Assembly (NCBI GenBank): GCA_037833965.1
Contig: AP031353.1
Span: 21,392,501-21,456,500 of the forward strand
Direction of reading: 5' to 3'
DNA length: 64,000 nucleotides
DNA from: Marchantia polymorpha subsp. ruderalis
Lineage: Eukaryota > Streptophyta > Marchantiopsida > Marchantiales > Marchantiaceae
Positions 25,842 through 38,955 of the stretch are shown here, one piece after another. Below the pieces are notes generated by a model. It was not told the DNA's origin, searched no databases, and saw only the letters and a program-made list of their open reading frames with translations. Both the position numbers and the translations under genes were made by a program. Within the stretch, counting starts at the first letter, position 1. The number at the start of each line of letters is the position of its first letter.

Positions 25842-27540
25842 GTGGAGGATCCAGCGTGGGATGGCCCTTTCAATTCGTTAATCTTGAATTGGTCGAATGA
25901 GACGGCCTACATCAAAAGCTCGAGGCTTAACGATATTGTTTCGGAGGAGTCATCTTATTATAGTGATGCAAAGACGGAATTTGTGACACGTTGCTCATAC
26001 AAGGATGGAGTAGCTAGGCACCGTTGGGAATCGTATACAATGTACTATTGCAAATATGGTACTCGAGAAAGTGGCAAGAAGAGTATGTTTTGCTCAAATT
26101 GTATTCGAGATCCATCAACAAATGCAAAATTCGATCCAGGCAGCAGGGATAGATTAGATCATGATTTTCATCACAAGGTTGTCAGTGCAAGTTTAGTGCC
26201 ATTAAACTGCTGCCTAATGATCACATTCCACCAGGACCACGAAATTGTTATACAAGCATAGAAGACACGTAAATGCTGCAGGTGTAGCTTGTCATGGCAC
26301 AGTGTGTCCGGATAGTGTTGGCTTGCCATCTCAGATGGCGCACAATTTATCCTCCGATGCAGGCAACGACATATTTGTAATATTTTCAATGTATTTGTTT
26401 ATTGTTCACAGTCAATCGTCTGTCATATTTGTAATATGTACAATAAGTTTGTTGTTATTACAATTTGTAAAACTTTGACGCTAAGCAAGTACGTTGTCTA
26501 ATATTTTCTACGTTCTTTTGCCAAGGAGGGTTGATTGCGAGTTAAGAAGAGGTTTAACTCCACCACAAATTTTCATGTGTGCTGCAAAAGCACTGTTTGA
26601 AAATCATCAGAGCTTAGGCTATGTGCAAGGAACACATATTAGAGATCAATATATCACATCTGCTGATGTGTATAATATCAAATTGGAACTCGACAAAGAA
26701 ACTTGGAGAAGGCATGTTCATGATAGAATTAACACAGAATTATGGATTCATCTCAAGTTGTTCTCTATCAGGCACCAAAAAGTGATCCATTTAAACAATT
26801 GAGGCTTGCTATTATAAGACCCTTGCTCCTAGAAAGGTTGCTAAAACATGAAAATGGAGATTGTGTTGCTATGGATGGAACGCATGGCACGCAGAAGTAT
26901 AAGGTAATATTCTACTTGTCCATTCTGATGTTTTTATCATTAGGTTTTCATGATTATGTATATTTTACCTCACAATTTGCAATATCTGCAAGATACTTGG
27001 AAGAATGAAGGTTTGAAGCTTTAACATGTCTAGTAAGACGTTATTGAACTTCTCAATGTGTGCTGTATATGTTCTTTTATATACCTTGATCACGTCTAGC
27101 TTATCAATACATAAAAATAGTGAACCATTTATTTTTATCAAGTTTAGTATCAATGAAGATGAGGACTTTGTAGACGACTGCTAGCAGCAAACTCATACAT
27201 TTATTTTATTTTTTGCCATGCAGTAACCACTGTATACCCTTATGGTGTTTGACGAATATGAACACGGACATCCTATTATTTTTGGATTCCTTGAAAGTGA
27301 AGAAACACAAGATCTGGTGGAATTATTATTTATAGTGAAGAAGATGGTCCAACATTATATCCCTGGATGGATGCCCTCCTGCTTCATGACGGATTGTGTT
27401 GACAATGAGAGACTTGCCATAGACATTGTTTTTCCACATATACTTGTATTTCTTTGCATATATCATGTTTGAAAAGCATGGAGAAAAAAATTGATTGAGA
27501 TTGTGAGTGATCATGAAAAGAGAGCTATTATGAATGTTGC
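25842..27540 (+). pseudogene. Broken Mutator-like (MULE) transposase gene
   Basis: In a live element this would encode the DDE-type transposase of a Mutator-like element, acting in the nucleus. Fragments in order match the plant MULE/FAR1-like family: a Cys-rich N-terminal part (25842-26180, ending near HHK then GCQCKFSA after a 1-bp shift), VNAAGVACHGT (about 26270), LTPPQIF through ITSADVYNI (26549-26680), a catalytic block with MDGTHGTQKYK (26871-26903), then a probable intron (26904-27223, GTAATA to CAG). The exon after it has MVFDEYEHGHPI, PGWMPSCFMTDC (second acidic residue), and LCIYHV followed by KAWRKKL. Breaks: TAA at 27224 (from a likely CAA), TGA after LCIYHV (likely CGA), and at least three frameshifts. 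Terminal inverted repeats were not found. Confidence 0.8.
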
Positions 27541-27545
27541 ATTAT

Positions 27546-28986
27546 GATGAATGAATGTTGTTTCAATATCCTAGTGAAATAAAACCATTTTGTCCAGTTC
27601 AACATTTTGCAGATTTTCATGCGCTGATTACAATATGGAAATTTACCACGAACTCACGTTACATAAATGATTTGTTCAAGGATGACGGTTAATGTTGCTG
27701 AGATGACGTTTTAAAATTATGAACCTTGATTCTGCGTATTTTGATTTTATTGTGATTCAACTTTTGGTTTATTAATGAATGTACCCGAGTGCTACTCAAG
27801 TTATCTTAAGGTTTGCTGGTAGAGACATCTCTCTAAGATCTTTCTTGTTGGAGCTTGTTGGATTGTAGGAAGACGCGTCATCAGCTTGATATTTTTTAGT
27901 CAAAAGTATTTGGAATTGCAGGAGTTGGAGGCACTGAAATGTGCAGGGATGAATAGGAACTTACAATTTGTGATTTGGTTGGGGTATTGACACTTAGAAC
28001 TTTAATCGTTCATTGCATACAGATTTTCTTAAATAATGAAAACTCCTCTTTGAAGTTGAGGATTTAATCCTTTCCATTTTTTGACATGCACTCGACCTCT
28101 AGATTCAATGACCAACTAGTACAGTATATTAGACTGTACCATAGAATTCTTGGGTACACTTATCATGATCAGGTTCAGAGCATTGCACGTAAGTAGCAAT
28201 GACATTCATTCATTGCATCTTTCAAAAAATACAAAATGTACAATTTTTTCTCAAAAGAAGTCACATATGCAGTAAAATCCACATATTGTATTGCCAATAC
28301 GTCAAAGTTGGAATTTTAATTTCATTCGATATTTGTCATGGTCGTATTTGTTAAGATCTTAAAACTTTACAGTTCAACTTGAGACTCTATTGTGTATATT
28401 CATCTCATCGTTCTCCATGATTGTACAGGCTGTAAAATTTTACAAACTGAGTCCTACTCAATATAAATATGTAGTTAGGCTCAACCGAGCAATACATGGA
28501 AATGACAGATATTTTTTTTTTCACAACTAATATGAGAAGAAAACGTAGCAAGGTTCTAATTGTAAACAGCTTAAGAAAGAGCTACTGTATGTTATATGTA
28601 TACTCCTCGAGAAGTTTTTTTCAAAAAATTACTTTTAAAAAATTACCTCAAGATCATTACTTAACTTACACATGAAACTGAGACAAGTTGAGTTAAGCAA
28701 AGCCAGCTTCAACCCGATTCCCTTCTTTCTTTTTTAGAATGCCTTTACTCCTCTGAGAGCATTGTCAGCTTCTAGATGCTCAAGCAAACCCTCAAATAGA
28801 CACAAACGCAAATTGGAAAAAACTGAATTCTAGGAGAGACGATCGACTTGACTCTTTCTTCCTAATTTTTCTGCTCGTGATGAATACATATTGTTTCAAT
28901 ATCGCAGTGAAATAAAATCATTTTGTCCAATTCCACATTTGCAGATTTCCATGCGCAGATTACAGTCTGGAAACCACGTACACTTC
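27546..28986 (+). repeat. Direct repeat pair of about 110 bp
   Basis: Bases 27546-27655 and 28878-28986 are about 80% identical, starting GATGAAT and including TTTCAATATC..AGTGAAATAAAA and CAGATTT.CATGCGC. They flank about 1.2 kb of AT-rich non-coding sequence. The second copy is followed by a tandem pair of about 34 bp (28973-29040, containing CACTTCATTTGTAAT). The pair could be a duplicated piece of the neighbouring transposase gene or the terminal repeats of a decayed element. Confidence 0.6.
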
Positions 28987-31900
28987 ATTTGTAATACCTT
29001 CTGTAAAACCACATACACTTCATTTGTAATTCCTTCTTCTAAGTCATTGTGACAACAGTTCCTCATTGTGGAATTCAGGTGCCTTACACAAAGTGACATT
29101 GTGATTTGCTGCATGATACCGTGCACAAATTCACTCGTTTTCACTTCTTGGGCTGGATCCCTATGACAACTCCGCGCGTATTGTTATTTAACATTACCAC
29201 ACATCTGCTGCACCCGTCAGACAGATGGATGTATTATTCATGGTTTGAATTCCTGTATGTGAACGTGGAAACATAACACGACACTTTGAGCCAACCACCA
29301 TCAGTTTTCAACAGTGGTATCTTCTTATGGATCCGATATGTAGCTGAGGTGATTTCTTTATGATGCTTGAGAGGTCATTACAATTTTTCAAGAGAGTTAG
29401 CCATCCCATTGGAGTATTGACATATGTCCAGTGTGAACTCAACTCTTGAGTAAGAAGATGGTGGTACTCATTATAGTTCTTGGATCAAAACCACAACACA
29501 GCTATAAAAGCATTATTGAAGTCAACCTTATTATCATAAAATACTCTTGTCTTCAATTATTAACTGCCAAATCTTCAGGCAATGCTCAAGCTGATATTTA
29601 GTATGTGAAATGAATTGAAAAGTTGGATGTGACTCTAGTACGCAAGTTTTTGTGTCCTCTCATTACACATTCTGAATCCGTAAGAATCAACTTGTACGAT
29701 GACTCTGCATACATCCACCCCAAAAAACAACTGTATCAATAATTGTATCCTTTGAAGCTATCAATCTGTTGACTAAGACATGATTTGTTTGTAGGAATTA
29801 TTTATCCTAAAACATAAATAGTGAAAGATCGTACAGGTTTCCGGTCACAATTGAGGAAAGTTGTGTATGAATAAGCCTGGCCGCAGATCTCCGTGAAAAT
29901 CATGTGAAGAAGTTCTTTCTGTTTCAGGAAGAATTTTAGGAGGTGAGTATGTTGAAGGTCTGAAGGATTTTTGTGAAAAAAAATTAGTAAGATTGATTGT
30001 CAGTAGATGTTACAATTGTCAAAAATTAATGGGGCAATTCATGGGTTTGAAGATAAGTTTTAGACATTGATTTGAATACCATTACGAATACCCAACATCC
30101 TATTGATTAGTTTTGTTGAAATAAAAATACTGGTTCTGCAAGCTGCTTTTACAAGCAACATAGTATCTGGTAAGATAGGGAAACCTTACAATCAATTTAC
30201 TTCATAGAGAAGCTCTTATATTATATCTTGGAATCTGGTTGAACGTAAAAAACACCTGATCCATTGATTGCAATTAAAATCTCCTCTGCCGGACTAGTGT
30301 TTTGAATTTGCTGTCATTATCAACCACACCGTCCACAGCCCTACGTTATCATGATGATAATTGGATGAAGTCTGGGCTCATCCATAAGATCTTTACTTCT
30401 GAACTAAGCTTACCTGCTCCTGTGAAAAAAGAAATACACAGGAGCATGTGACTAAAGTGCGTCTAGCAAGAATCAGCTTTCATCCAAATGAAAATTCAAC
30501 TTTTCTTGTACCATGCGTAATTTTCTATTTGGTCTGCACGGTCTTGAACTCACTAAGTTCGTCGTTGTCTAAATAAACTATCAATGTACTATGTCGTAGA
30601 AAGAATAAATGCACAAGCAAAGTATTTTGAATCATTTTGTCCTTCTTTTTAGAAAAAACTTATAAAAGCCTTAGCATATAGTTAGCATGAACTCAAGTGA
30701 TGTCCCAATATGTAATAAATTTATATATTACAATTTGGATCAAACATAGCTTTTGCGTGAAGAGCGAAAGTTATACATGGATGCTGAATAAATTCATACT
30801 TTGATTAAGATTTAAACAATGCTTATGATCAGCTGCTAGGTATCAAACAAATGATTGAAAACACGTGAAGCCATGTTCTTCAGACGCGACTTCATTTAAC
30901 AAGGTCTCACCGCCACTTTTCTCAAGTTTTGTGGATAACATAAAGTGAAGAAAAGATTGCAATCAAAGTATATTCACGAAGACATATGTAGCCATAATTA
31001 TGGGAAGCTGCCCCTCAGACGCAAGTTATATCTTCAAATGTTCCACAAAGAACTTTAATTATCTTCTGAAAGAGTTTGTATGATTCTACCCTTCAAGCTG
31101 ACTTCGATCACAAAGGCAGTGCAGAATCATTGACTCGAGGAGATTTTTTACTCTATATGCTATAGCACACAAGTGACTAAAACGAAATAACTCGGAGCTT
31201 GATAGCCGACCATGCCAAACAATTTTTTCACTGCTTGTATGTTAAGCTTGAAATTCTCTTCTCTCTTGGTTCCTTTGCCATTTTATAGCAAGTGTTGGTC
31301 CTTAATGGAAAACAAAAGGCATTTTGTTAAAACCTTTATGGATATTAAAGCTTACATGTTCATTGGCACAAATATTTAGATTTATCATGTTCAGAAAATA
31401 AAGCTTCATCCATGCAGTGGGTTATCACTACATCTGCGGTTGGGAAACATTTTCAAGGTGGCCGACATAGTTTCAAGCATTGGTTGAACAGTTCCACTGT
31501 GAGTAACTATGGTGGTTAGTACAACGTCGATTAGGTTGTGAGAATAGGAATTCCCTCGTGGTTGAGTGCGGATGGATGCCCAGATGTTTTTATAGTCCAT
31601 CGCTAGATAGCTCCGCCGGAAAGCGGAACGATGCTCCACCTGGAAAACTAAGTTTCATCCTCAATCAATCAGGAAGCTGCACGGTTAGCCTGCCCGCACA
31701 TTCTTCCATCTTGGATCAAAAAGAGTAGACTCGCAGCGAAAAGAAGAACTTCCGAGATGGCTCACTTTAGGATGACACCTGCCTCGGACTATGAAGGCCC
31801 TATATAGGTGCTATGTATAAGTTTGTGCAGGTAAATCCGTCCGTCTTCAATTGGACAATTTGTGGAATACAAGGACGGATGCCCCTAGATAGTTGTAATC

Positions 31901-33076
31901 TTGCGTCCAGTGTTCACGTAGCCTTCTGAAAATGCGTACTTCATCTTATGTGTTCTCCCTCATCGATCTCGAAATCAGTTGTACGCACTCAGCCCAAGTC
32001 TGAGCGAAATCTAAGGTTTTGGTTCGCTCTCTCGTGTTCACGGATCTCTCCATTTGTCCCTCTGACTTGCTTTGGGCAAGACCCATCCATGTTTAGAGAG
32101 TGGAGTTGTGGTGATACAGGAATTGGTGCCAACGATTTACCTTGTTGGAGAGGTGTGTCGTTTTGTTCGTCTCCTTTTGTATGCTTATAATTTGGGAAAG
32201 TTTTTTCTTGCAGGAGTAGTACTGTACGCAAACAGAAGATGTACACAGTATAACACATTCTGTAGTCAAGGAGTATGAATGAAGAGATACAGAGGTACTA
32301 TAACAAGCCTGCATGATGCCCACCATGGTCGCTCTTTCTATTTCTCAATAAGATGTGTAATGTAACCTAAAAGTCCCTTTGGTCCCTATTGCTATTGTTG
32401 AGTCCAGACACGTGAAATGTAATATAGTTTTTACATCCACTGGAACATTTTACGATTTGGATCTGCAGAGTTACTCGGCCACACTATCCACGTACTCTGT
32501 TGTGCAGATAGGAGCTGATCTCTTCTTTTCTACATCCATTGTTGTTCTCTTCGTTCTGGGTCGGACTCAACAGCAACAGTCACAACCTCTATAATTCAAT
32601 TGAAATGATACTAGAGAATTATAAAAGTGTTTAAACTATCATTATCTAGCAATCTATTATATAAGTATTATTTTTTTATTTTTTTTTTAAATAATATCAA
32701 AATTGCTAAGTACAAATATTTTTTTATCATGTAATTAGTAATATAAATTAATGGGATTTAAGAAAGAAAGATTGATTTACAAGATTATTTTTAAATTATT
32801 CAGGTTTACATAGCAAATCAAATTGCATTTGACAATACATGTTATAGCAAATAGCGTCAATTTCTTATTTCAAATTACATGGCCTACTATTTTTTTAATT
32901 TAAATATATAATCTACATATATATATATATATATATATATATCCGATGAAAAATACTAAAAATCATTAAATCGAAATTTAACTTTTTTACTGTTGCATTG
33001 ATAGAAAACAAATTATCTCAAAACTAAAATAGTAAAAGGTTTAAGTGTCACGGATTCCATTAACTTGACTTGCCTA

Positions 33077-33116
<40 letters not shown>

Positions 33117-36100
33117 CTTCAAGATTTGAATATTTCCAAATTTCTTATATGTGAAAAGAGTTGATTTATCAAGTCAAATATTAAAAAGAGAATAATTGAT
33201 ACTGGAATAATAGATTTGAATATATTTTGGAATCTCATCACCTTGTACGCATAAGAATAAAATCAAATCAAAATAATTTATTTTCTTAAAGAAAAAAAAA
33301 ACCAAAAAAAGTACTCATAATCAAGTTAAATTTTTTAGAATTAAACTTTTCTTATAAAACTGTATATTACTTGTATGATTATATATGTGATAGAATTGGT
33401 TTGAGGACTAAATATTGTCATTTTGATTATGAAAAAAATTCATCAATTATAATCCAATTTAGTTTTTCATCCTTACTTGGAAAAGTACATAGAACATTTT
33501 ATGGAATTTGTAGATAAATAAATTTATTATTTCTTTAAGTAAGATTCAAACACCAAATAAGTATCGTAGCATTAAGAAATGATGGATGATTATACCATGA
33601 GCCATCTTATACATCTTTTGTGAGGCCTCTAGATGTTCAATCATTTGGTGACTCTCTAAGAAAAGCCCCATTATTTTTTATGTATATCATATAGGTATTA
33701 TGGTAAATTTTTTATTACGAAAAAGATGATGAATTAAATAAATTTTATTCTCTGATTTTTTCAGGCTTTTAAATAATAAAGAATTTAATCTTTTATGATA
33801 TATTTTTGAATGGAATATAAAGTTTTACAAGATAATGTTTTGTAATGAAATTTTATCTTTAATATATTGTATATAATTTTCAAATTATTCAAAAAATGAA
33901 ATCAAGTTCTTATCTTCTATTTAAATTTTCAAAGATAGAAAGTTAATTTTTATCAATTCAAATTTTGATAATCAAAATTATGCAATTAGAAATTTAATTA
34001 TTGTGTTATCATCTTTGTAAAAACATATTCAAAATAAGTGATTTTTTTCCTTTGCATATTTAGTGCATAAATTTTTTAATTTTCGTAACTTGAATTTTTT
34101 TTAATTTTTTTTTCCATAATCTTATTTACTTACTCTTTGTGTAATTGAGAACACAAGATTTGTTTCAAATCAATCAAATATATTTTTGGGCATAAAACTC
34201 TGTTCACTATCATTCATGATACAATTTGCTTTTTGGCGTAATTTCATCCAACAATTTTTCTTTTTGAAATTAGGAATTTAAATTGGAAATATTGGATTGT
34301 TTGAACATTATAACAGTATTTTTTATCAATAAGTATTGATGTTAATTCATGAAAAAATTTCAACTTGTCAACACAATTGTGAATACATTTTTTTAAGCTT
34401 TCATATTGAGACTTAAATATTTCATATTTTTCATTGAAATGATTAATTTATTTCAAATTTCAATTAATTTTACAGAATGAGTTTGAAATCTGTTGCTTTT
34501 TTTGTCTGATAATCTCTAATATGTTAATCTTGTTATGGTGTTCATATTTTTATTATCATGATGTTTGAGTATGATTGATTCATTTTGTTTTCTCCTGATT
34601 TGAGATGTTGCATGCAAAAGAATTTGCTATTGCATATTAGAACAAAACATATTCCAAGCTATTTAAATAATGATACATTTATCCTTACTTTGACTTTGAA
34701 ATTAATGTTTGAAATGAGACACGTGTAAGGATTTTTCAAGATGATGCCACATTCATTTTATACATGTTGCTTTTTTGAGTTTAAACCATACTCTAGAATT
34801 ACATGCTGATAAACAAAGAAAAGATGTAAATGAAACTATTCATTCTCTGCATTAAATTTTGCATGCATATTCTAAATATTTCATGCAAGAATCTTACTGC
34901 AAAAATCTAATGTACAACACAAGATTTGTAGCCTTCACCTCATTGGGATTGAAACCCACTTCAAAAACTTTTCTGCATTCTACCTCTCTAAGATTGTTGT
35001 CAACAGCCAAGTACAAATAAACAAACGTTCAACTTTTCTCTAAAACGGTGTACAAGGTTAGTCGTGCAAATGCACGTTCAAAATGATTAAAATCCGTGTG
35101 AAGTCATGTGACTCCAAAGTGGAATGCGCACGCATTCTAAACTGGCTGAGTTTAGAATGGCCAAGTTTTCATGTCTATCAATGACTTTGTTTGAGTGAAA
35201 TAAGGAACTGGCCACTGTAGGTCTTTAATACACGTTGAATCTTTTGAATTTCCAATCATTACCCAAGTAGCGTCATGTGTTCTATATGGGTTGACGTAAA
35301 CTATAAAAGAAACACTATCTTTTGTTTTCTTTTTACCTCTAATGCTCGAAATGTTCGAAATGCATCAAAATGGAAAAAAAAATTCTAGTCTCATTGACTT
35401 TGTAGACATTCTGAGAGTCATATTGAGCTATGATAGAGTATAATTCTTCTAAGGCTGATAATAATTTGGATCATTTTTTTCAATCTCACCATTATCTCTT
35501 TGAATAATTTTTTTTTTGTTGAACTTGACGTGTCTGTAACGAACCAAGCCATTGCCATGAAAACTTAAAATCTGAATTAGAAATAAATAATGTAGAAGCA
35601 ATAAGAGAAAAAGAGATGGTGGTACTAGGAGTTTAGCACAGGGATCTAGCATATTCTAAATCTAGATATACCACGTATCTGAACTTTATGTCTTCCAGGA
35701 AAATATGGATATTACCGAGTACTGCAACTGCGTTTTGAGTTTTCTTTTTATACACGTTGTAACATGTTATCTCTCAAAATGATGTGCGAACAATCTCATT
35801 ATCAGGTATTTGAGCCTTCCGGTACTCCAAATAATCCCACTTCTTGTGTAAAGTTCAGACATGTCAAACGATAATGATTCCTATACAGCCTTTGATTCAA
35901 ACCGAATTTACAGGAGGTAGAATGCTCCTGCATTGACACTCCGGATAATGGCAGCAGAGTTTTAGGACCTCGATATTGCCCTTCCCAGCTCCAGGTTGAG
36001 GACCAGATGCGCGAGGAATTTGCGTTTATCCGTCACAGACAGGAAGAGAGCTAGCGAGGACAGTTCCTCTGAACTTCTGTCCTTGTTCGCAGATGATCCA

Positions 36101-36348
36101 CACCGTCTTGTGTCACAGATGAGTTCACATCGTGTTCAACTCGATGGAAGTACTGGCGTCTTTCCATGAACCTGGAGGGTCAGATGTGGAAATAGATTCG
36201 CTGAGAACCTGTGGGAAAGCAGAGGGAGAGGACGAGGACGAGCCTCGATGCAGGTGGGAAAGCGGCTAGAGCTGGACGCAGAATCTGTCATGAGGGGGAC
36301 GAAATACTCTGAGGCCTCATACGACCAACGTTTCCGGTTAGGCTGAGA
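28987..36348. other. Gene-poor region with AT-rich island
   Basis: No frame with a recognisable domain occurs here. From about 32590 to 35000 the sequence becomes strongly AT-rich, with poly-A/T runs and two TA dinucleotide tracts (about 32917-32942 and 33083-33108). The composition shift is abrupt at the left edge (near 32590). It is consistent with an old AT-rich repeat or transposon, but no termini were identified. Confidence 0.5.
32917..32942. repeat. TA microsatellite
   Basis: An uninterrupted run of about 13 TA units inside the AT-rich island. A second tract lies at 33083-33108. Confidence 0.9.
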
Positions 36349-37745
36349 ATGGATGACTCCTACTGCGAAAAGAATTACACCATTGAGTATGCAGATTTCA
36401 ATGGAAGTCCATCTGAAGATGTCGAGTACTTCCTCCGACATTTCGAAGCCATCGCGCAGTACAACGGACAGGTCTCGGATGAAGACAAACTGTGAACTCT
36501 TTCCAATTTGCTCTAGGAACGAGCTCTCAGTTGATACACGTCTTTGAATGCAGACGAACGAGGAGATTGGGAAAGCCTCCGCGCTGCGCTTGTGAAGAAA
36601 TTTCGTCGAAATCCTGACAGATTTCTGACCAAACTCAGCAGGATAAGGAAGAAGCCTGATGAATCCATTAAAAAACACTCGATCAAACTGACAAGGTTGA
36701 TCAATCAATTGCAGAGTGGCGATGAACCCTATCCTGAAAGATTGAAGGTTTGGTGGTAGTTGAAGGGACTGCCGACATCCATTCGCAAGTATTGCCTGCA
36801 AGCAGGTAATAACTCCACCATGGAAGCTGCCATATCGGTTGCCAAGACCTACGAAGAGACAGCTAAGACTCCTCGTGAAGAACTTCACGGAAGAGGTACT
36901 AAAAGGTCGGAGGATGCGGATGCTGATGCGAGTTAGGGCTCCGATAGGGTCGGGTTCGGATCGGGTTTGACCTTGAACCCAAACCCGACCCGAACAATCG
37001 GGTCGGATTCGGGTAGAACCCGAATCGGTCGGTGGATCGATTATCGTGAGGGGACGGCGAGGGAGAATCGGGAAATTGGAGCTGCATTTCGGGGAGGCAG
37101 GACGAGGAGCATAGGTAGCGCAGCGCGTCCCAGCTAGACGCAGAAGCAAGGGAGCGGGTGCCTGCTTTGCATCAAGCGAGGTACGTAGCAGGCGGGACGA
37201 AGATGAATGCTAGACACGAGACGAGGAGTTGAGTTTCGCGAGACGGAGCGGAAGCCGATGCAGACGACGACGACGGATCAGCTGGTCTTGCAGCTGAACA
37301 CTTATCGGTCGTTGCTTTCTTGATTTTCGGGTCGGGTACAGCACTCTACCCGAACCCGATCGGAGCCCTAATGCGAGTTCTAAATTTCTGATCTTCAGAG
37401 TTGTATATCCATGGGCACATCCATTTCCAGTGTTGCCGAATCAGTTGATTTGAAGTGCAGAAACTTTGAAAATTTCATTCCTCGCCCGCCGTTATACGCA
37501 CCGATCGTCATTCAACGACGGGTGTAAAAAGAGAAGAGGCGAAGCTCTGCTGCAAGAGTAACGATCGACAAGAAGATGTGAGATTTGGAACAAGACTGGA
37601 TCGCCGATCTGCAAGTATTCAGGATGACATTGAAAGCCTTACCAGGAGACTGCACGGGCAAATCTACCTTTGAAGATAAAATAGGACGAGGTGGATCGAT
37701 GAAACCAGGAATTTTATCAACGAGAGCACGGAGGGATCAATAACT
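36349..37745 (+). pseudogene. Broken LTR-retrotransposon gag gene
   Basis: This frame would encode a capsid-like Gag polyprotein. From the ATG at 36349 (MDDSYCEKNYTIEYADF) one frame runs through YFLRHFEAIAQYN, a capsid core (WESLRAALVKKFRRNP, then SIKKHSIKLTRLINQLQSG) and LKGLPTSIRKYC. It holds four stops (TGA 36496, TAG 36514, TGA 36529, TAG 36757), each one C-to-T or G-to-A step from a sense codon. No protease or polymerase domain was found beside it. A hAT-type MITE (36934-37370) sits inside. If it and one target copy are removed the frame continues at 37379, and a weaker continuation (DLEQDWIADLQVF) reaches about 37745. Confidence 0.8.
36934..37370. mobile_element. 437-bp hAT-type MITE inside the gag gene
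   Basis: Ends are inverted copies: TAGGGCTCCGAT at the left and ATCGGAGCCCTA at the right. They are followed inward by GGGTCGGGTTCGG-type repeats in both orientations. The flanks are a perfect 8-bp target duplication, ATGCGAGT (36926-36933 and 37371-37378). TAGGG ends and an 8-bp duplication are the hallmarks of the hAT superfamily. No transposase is encoded. Confidence 0.88.
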
Positions 37746-38369
37746 GCGGTAAGAGACGTAACTTGCTCGTTCTCTCGTGACAATGCCTTAATTGAACACT
37801 GCCGGAAATGGAGTGACTACTGGAAATACAGTATCTCCACCTCATCGTAAGGGCATAAGTTGAGAGGTGCAAATCCCGTCAGGAATTAATTAAAACCCCA
37901 CCAATCACCTATTTACTCAACCTAAGAACGTCTCGTCCGAGAATGTACAGCAAAACAACCCGGTTGTTTTCGGGTGAGTTGAAATATGCGCTCACATTTC
38001 ACTTCATTGCCTGCACAACAATTGCTACAAATTCTGACATTTCATAATGATTCAGATATGTATCCATCCTATGTCTCATTTACCTGATGACTCACAATCC
38101 CCTGTACATGCTTGACTATTAGGTACGAAGAGTACGGGTTCCGGTTAAATCTTGTAGTTCGCCTTTCGCCGGAGAATCGGTCTCCTCTAAAACTTGCTTT
38201 GCTGAACGGAGGTCTTAAGAGAACACCTTCAATGCTCAGGACGATCGTGTGTAATGCAACATGAGTAGATCTACTTTTTGTATAACAGTAAACGCCCTCT
38301 CAGAGTCCAACAAGAGTTAGTACTGTTGTTCCCAGAACCATCAAAGGAGCGAACCAAAGCTTTGGATCA
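37746..38369. other. Intergenic, no gene recognised
   Basis: Nothing with a domain was seen. On the minus strand near 38360-38300 a short hydrophobic stretch (WFAPLMVLGTTVLTLV) is open, but I could not tie it to the nearby transporter remnant. Confidence 0.4.
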
Positions 38370-38377
38370 TGTCAGTG

Positions 38378-38663
38378 TAAGGATGGGCACGCAGCCGGCT
38401 AACTTTCGGCTAGCCTGCTGGGCCTCAAACTTAGCCGGCTAGCCGGTTATGGACCGAACATGCAATTAACCGAATATTTGGTCGAAATAATATTTATTGA
38501 ATAATTTCGGCCCAATCTGAATACATAATCGGCCGAAAACGTAAAAATCGGCCGAGTTTACGGTTCGTTTTCGGCCTCAGATAGAAGTGGCAGTGTTTAC
38601 CGGCTAGCCGGCTAACAAAAAATATTAGCCGGCTAGCCATTAGCCCAACTGTGCCCATCCCTA
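38378..38663. mobile_element. 286-bp hAT-type MITE
   Basis: The left end, TAAGGATGGGCAC, and right end, GTGCCCATCCCTA, are inverted copies with one mismatch. The flanks are a perfect 8-bp target duplication TGTCAGTG (38370-38377 and 38664-38671). Subterminal GC-rich motifs AGCCGGCTAGCC recur near both ends in both orientations. This structure fits the hAT superfamily. It lies just beyond the 3' side of the truncated transporter gene. Confidence 0.9.
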
Positions 38664-38955
38664 TGTCAGTGTACACTATTCTGGTCTGGAGCAAATCTTA
38701 CGAGTCCCAGACTCATCCAGAAATGTTTGTTCGTACCTTTTCGGTGACGAAATCATGATGAATCTTTTTTTTCTTTGACAAGAAATCTGAAAATCAGTTG
38801 GCACTGTATTACAAACGCAAAGCTTTTTTTATTGAATTCGTAGCTGATGTGTCCCTTCGAGCCTAGATGTCTCAAAATTGTTAGATTGGATTAGAAATTT
38901 TTCATCAGTCTTCAGCCACGTATCGATCTTTCCGAACTTTGAATAACAACCTCTG

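Noticed and set aside
36136..37149. 337-codon minus-strand frame, the longest minus ORF after the F-box gene
   Set aside because: It runs antisense through the gag remnant and into the hAT MITE, so it spans an insertion boundary and has no domain. The plus strand carries the recognisable gag sequence.
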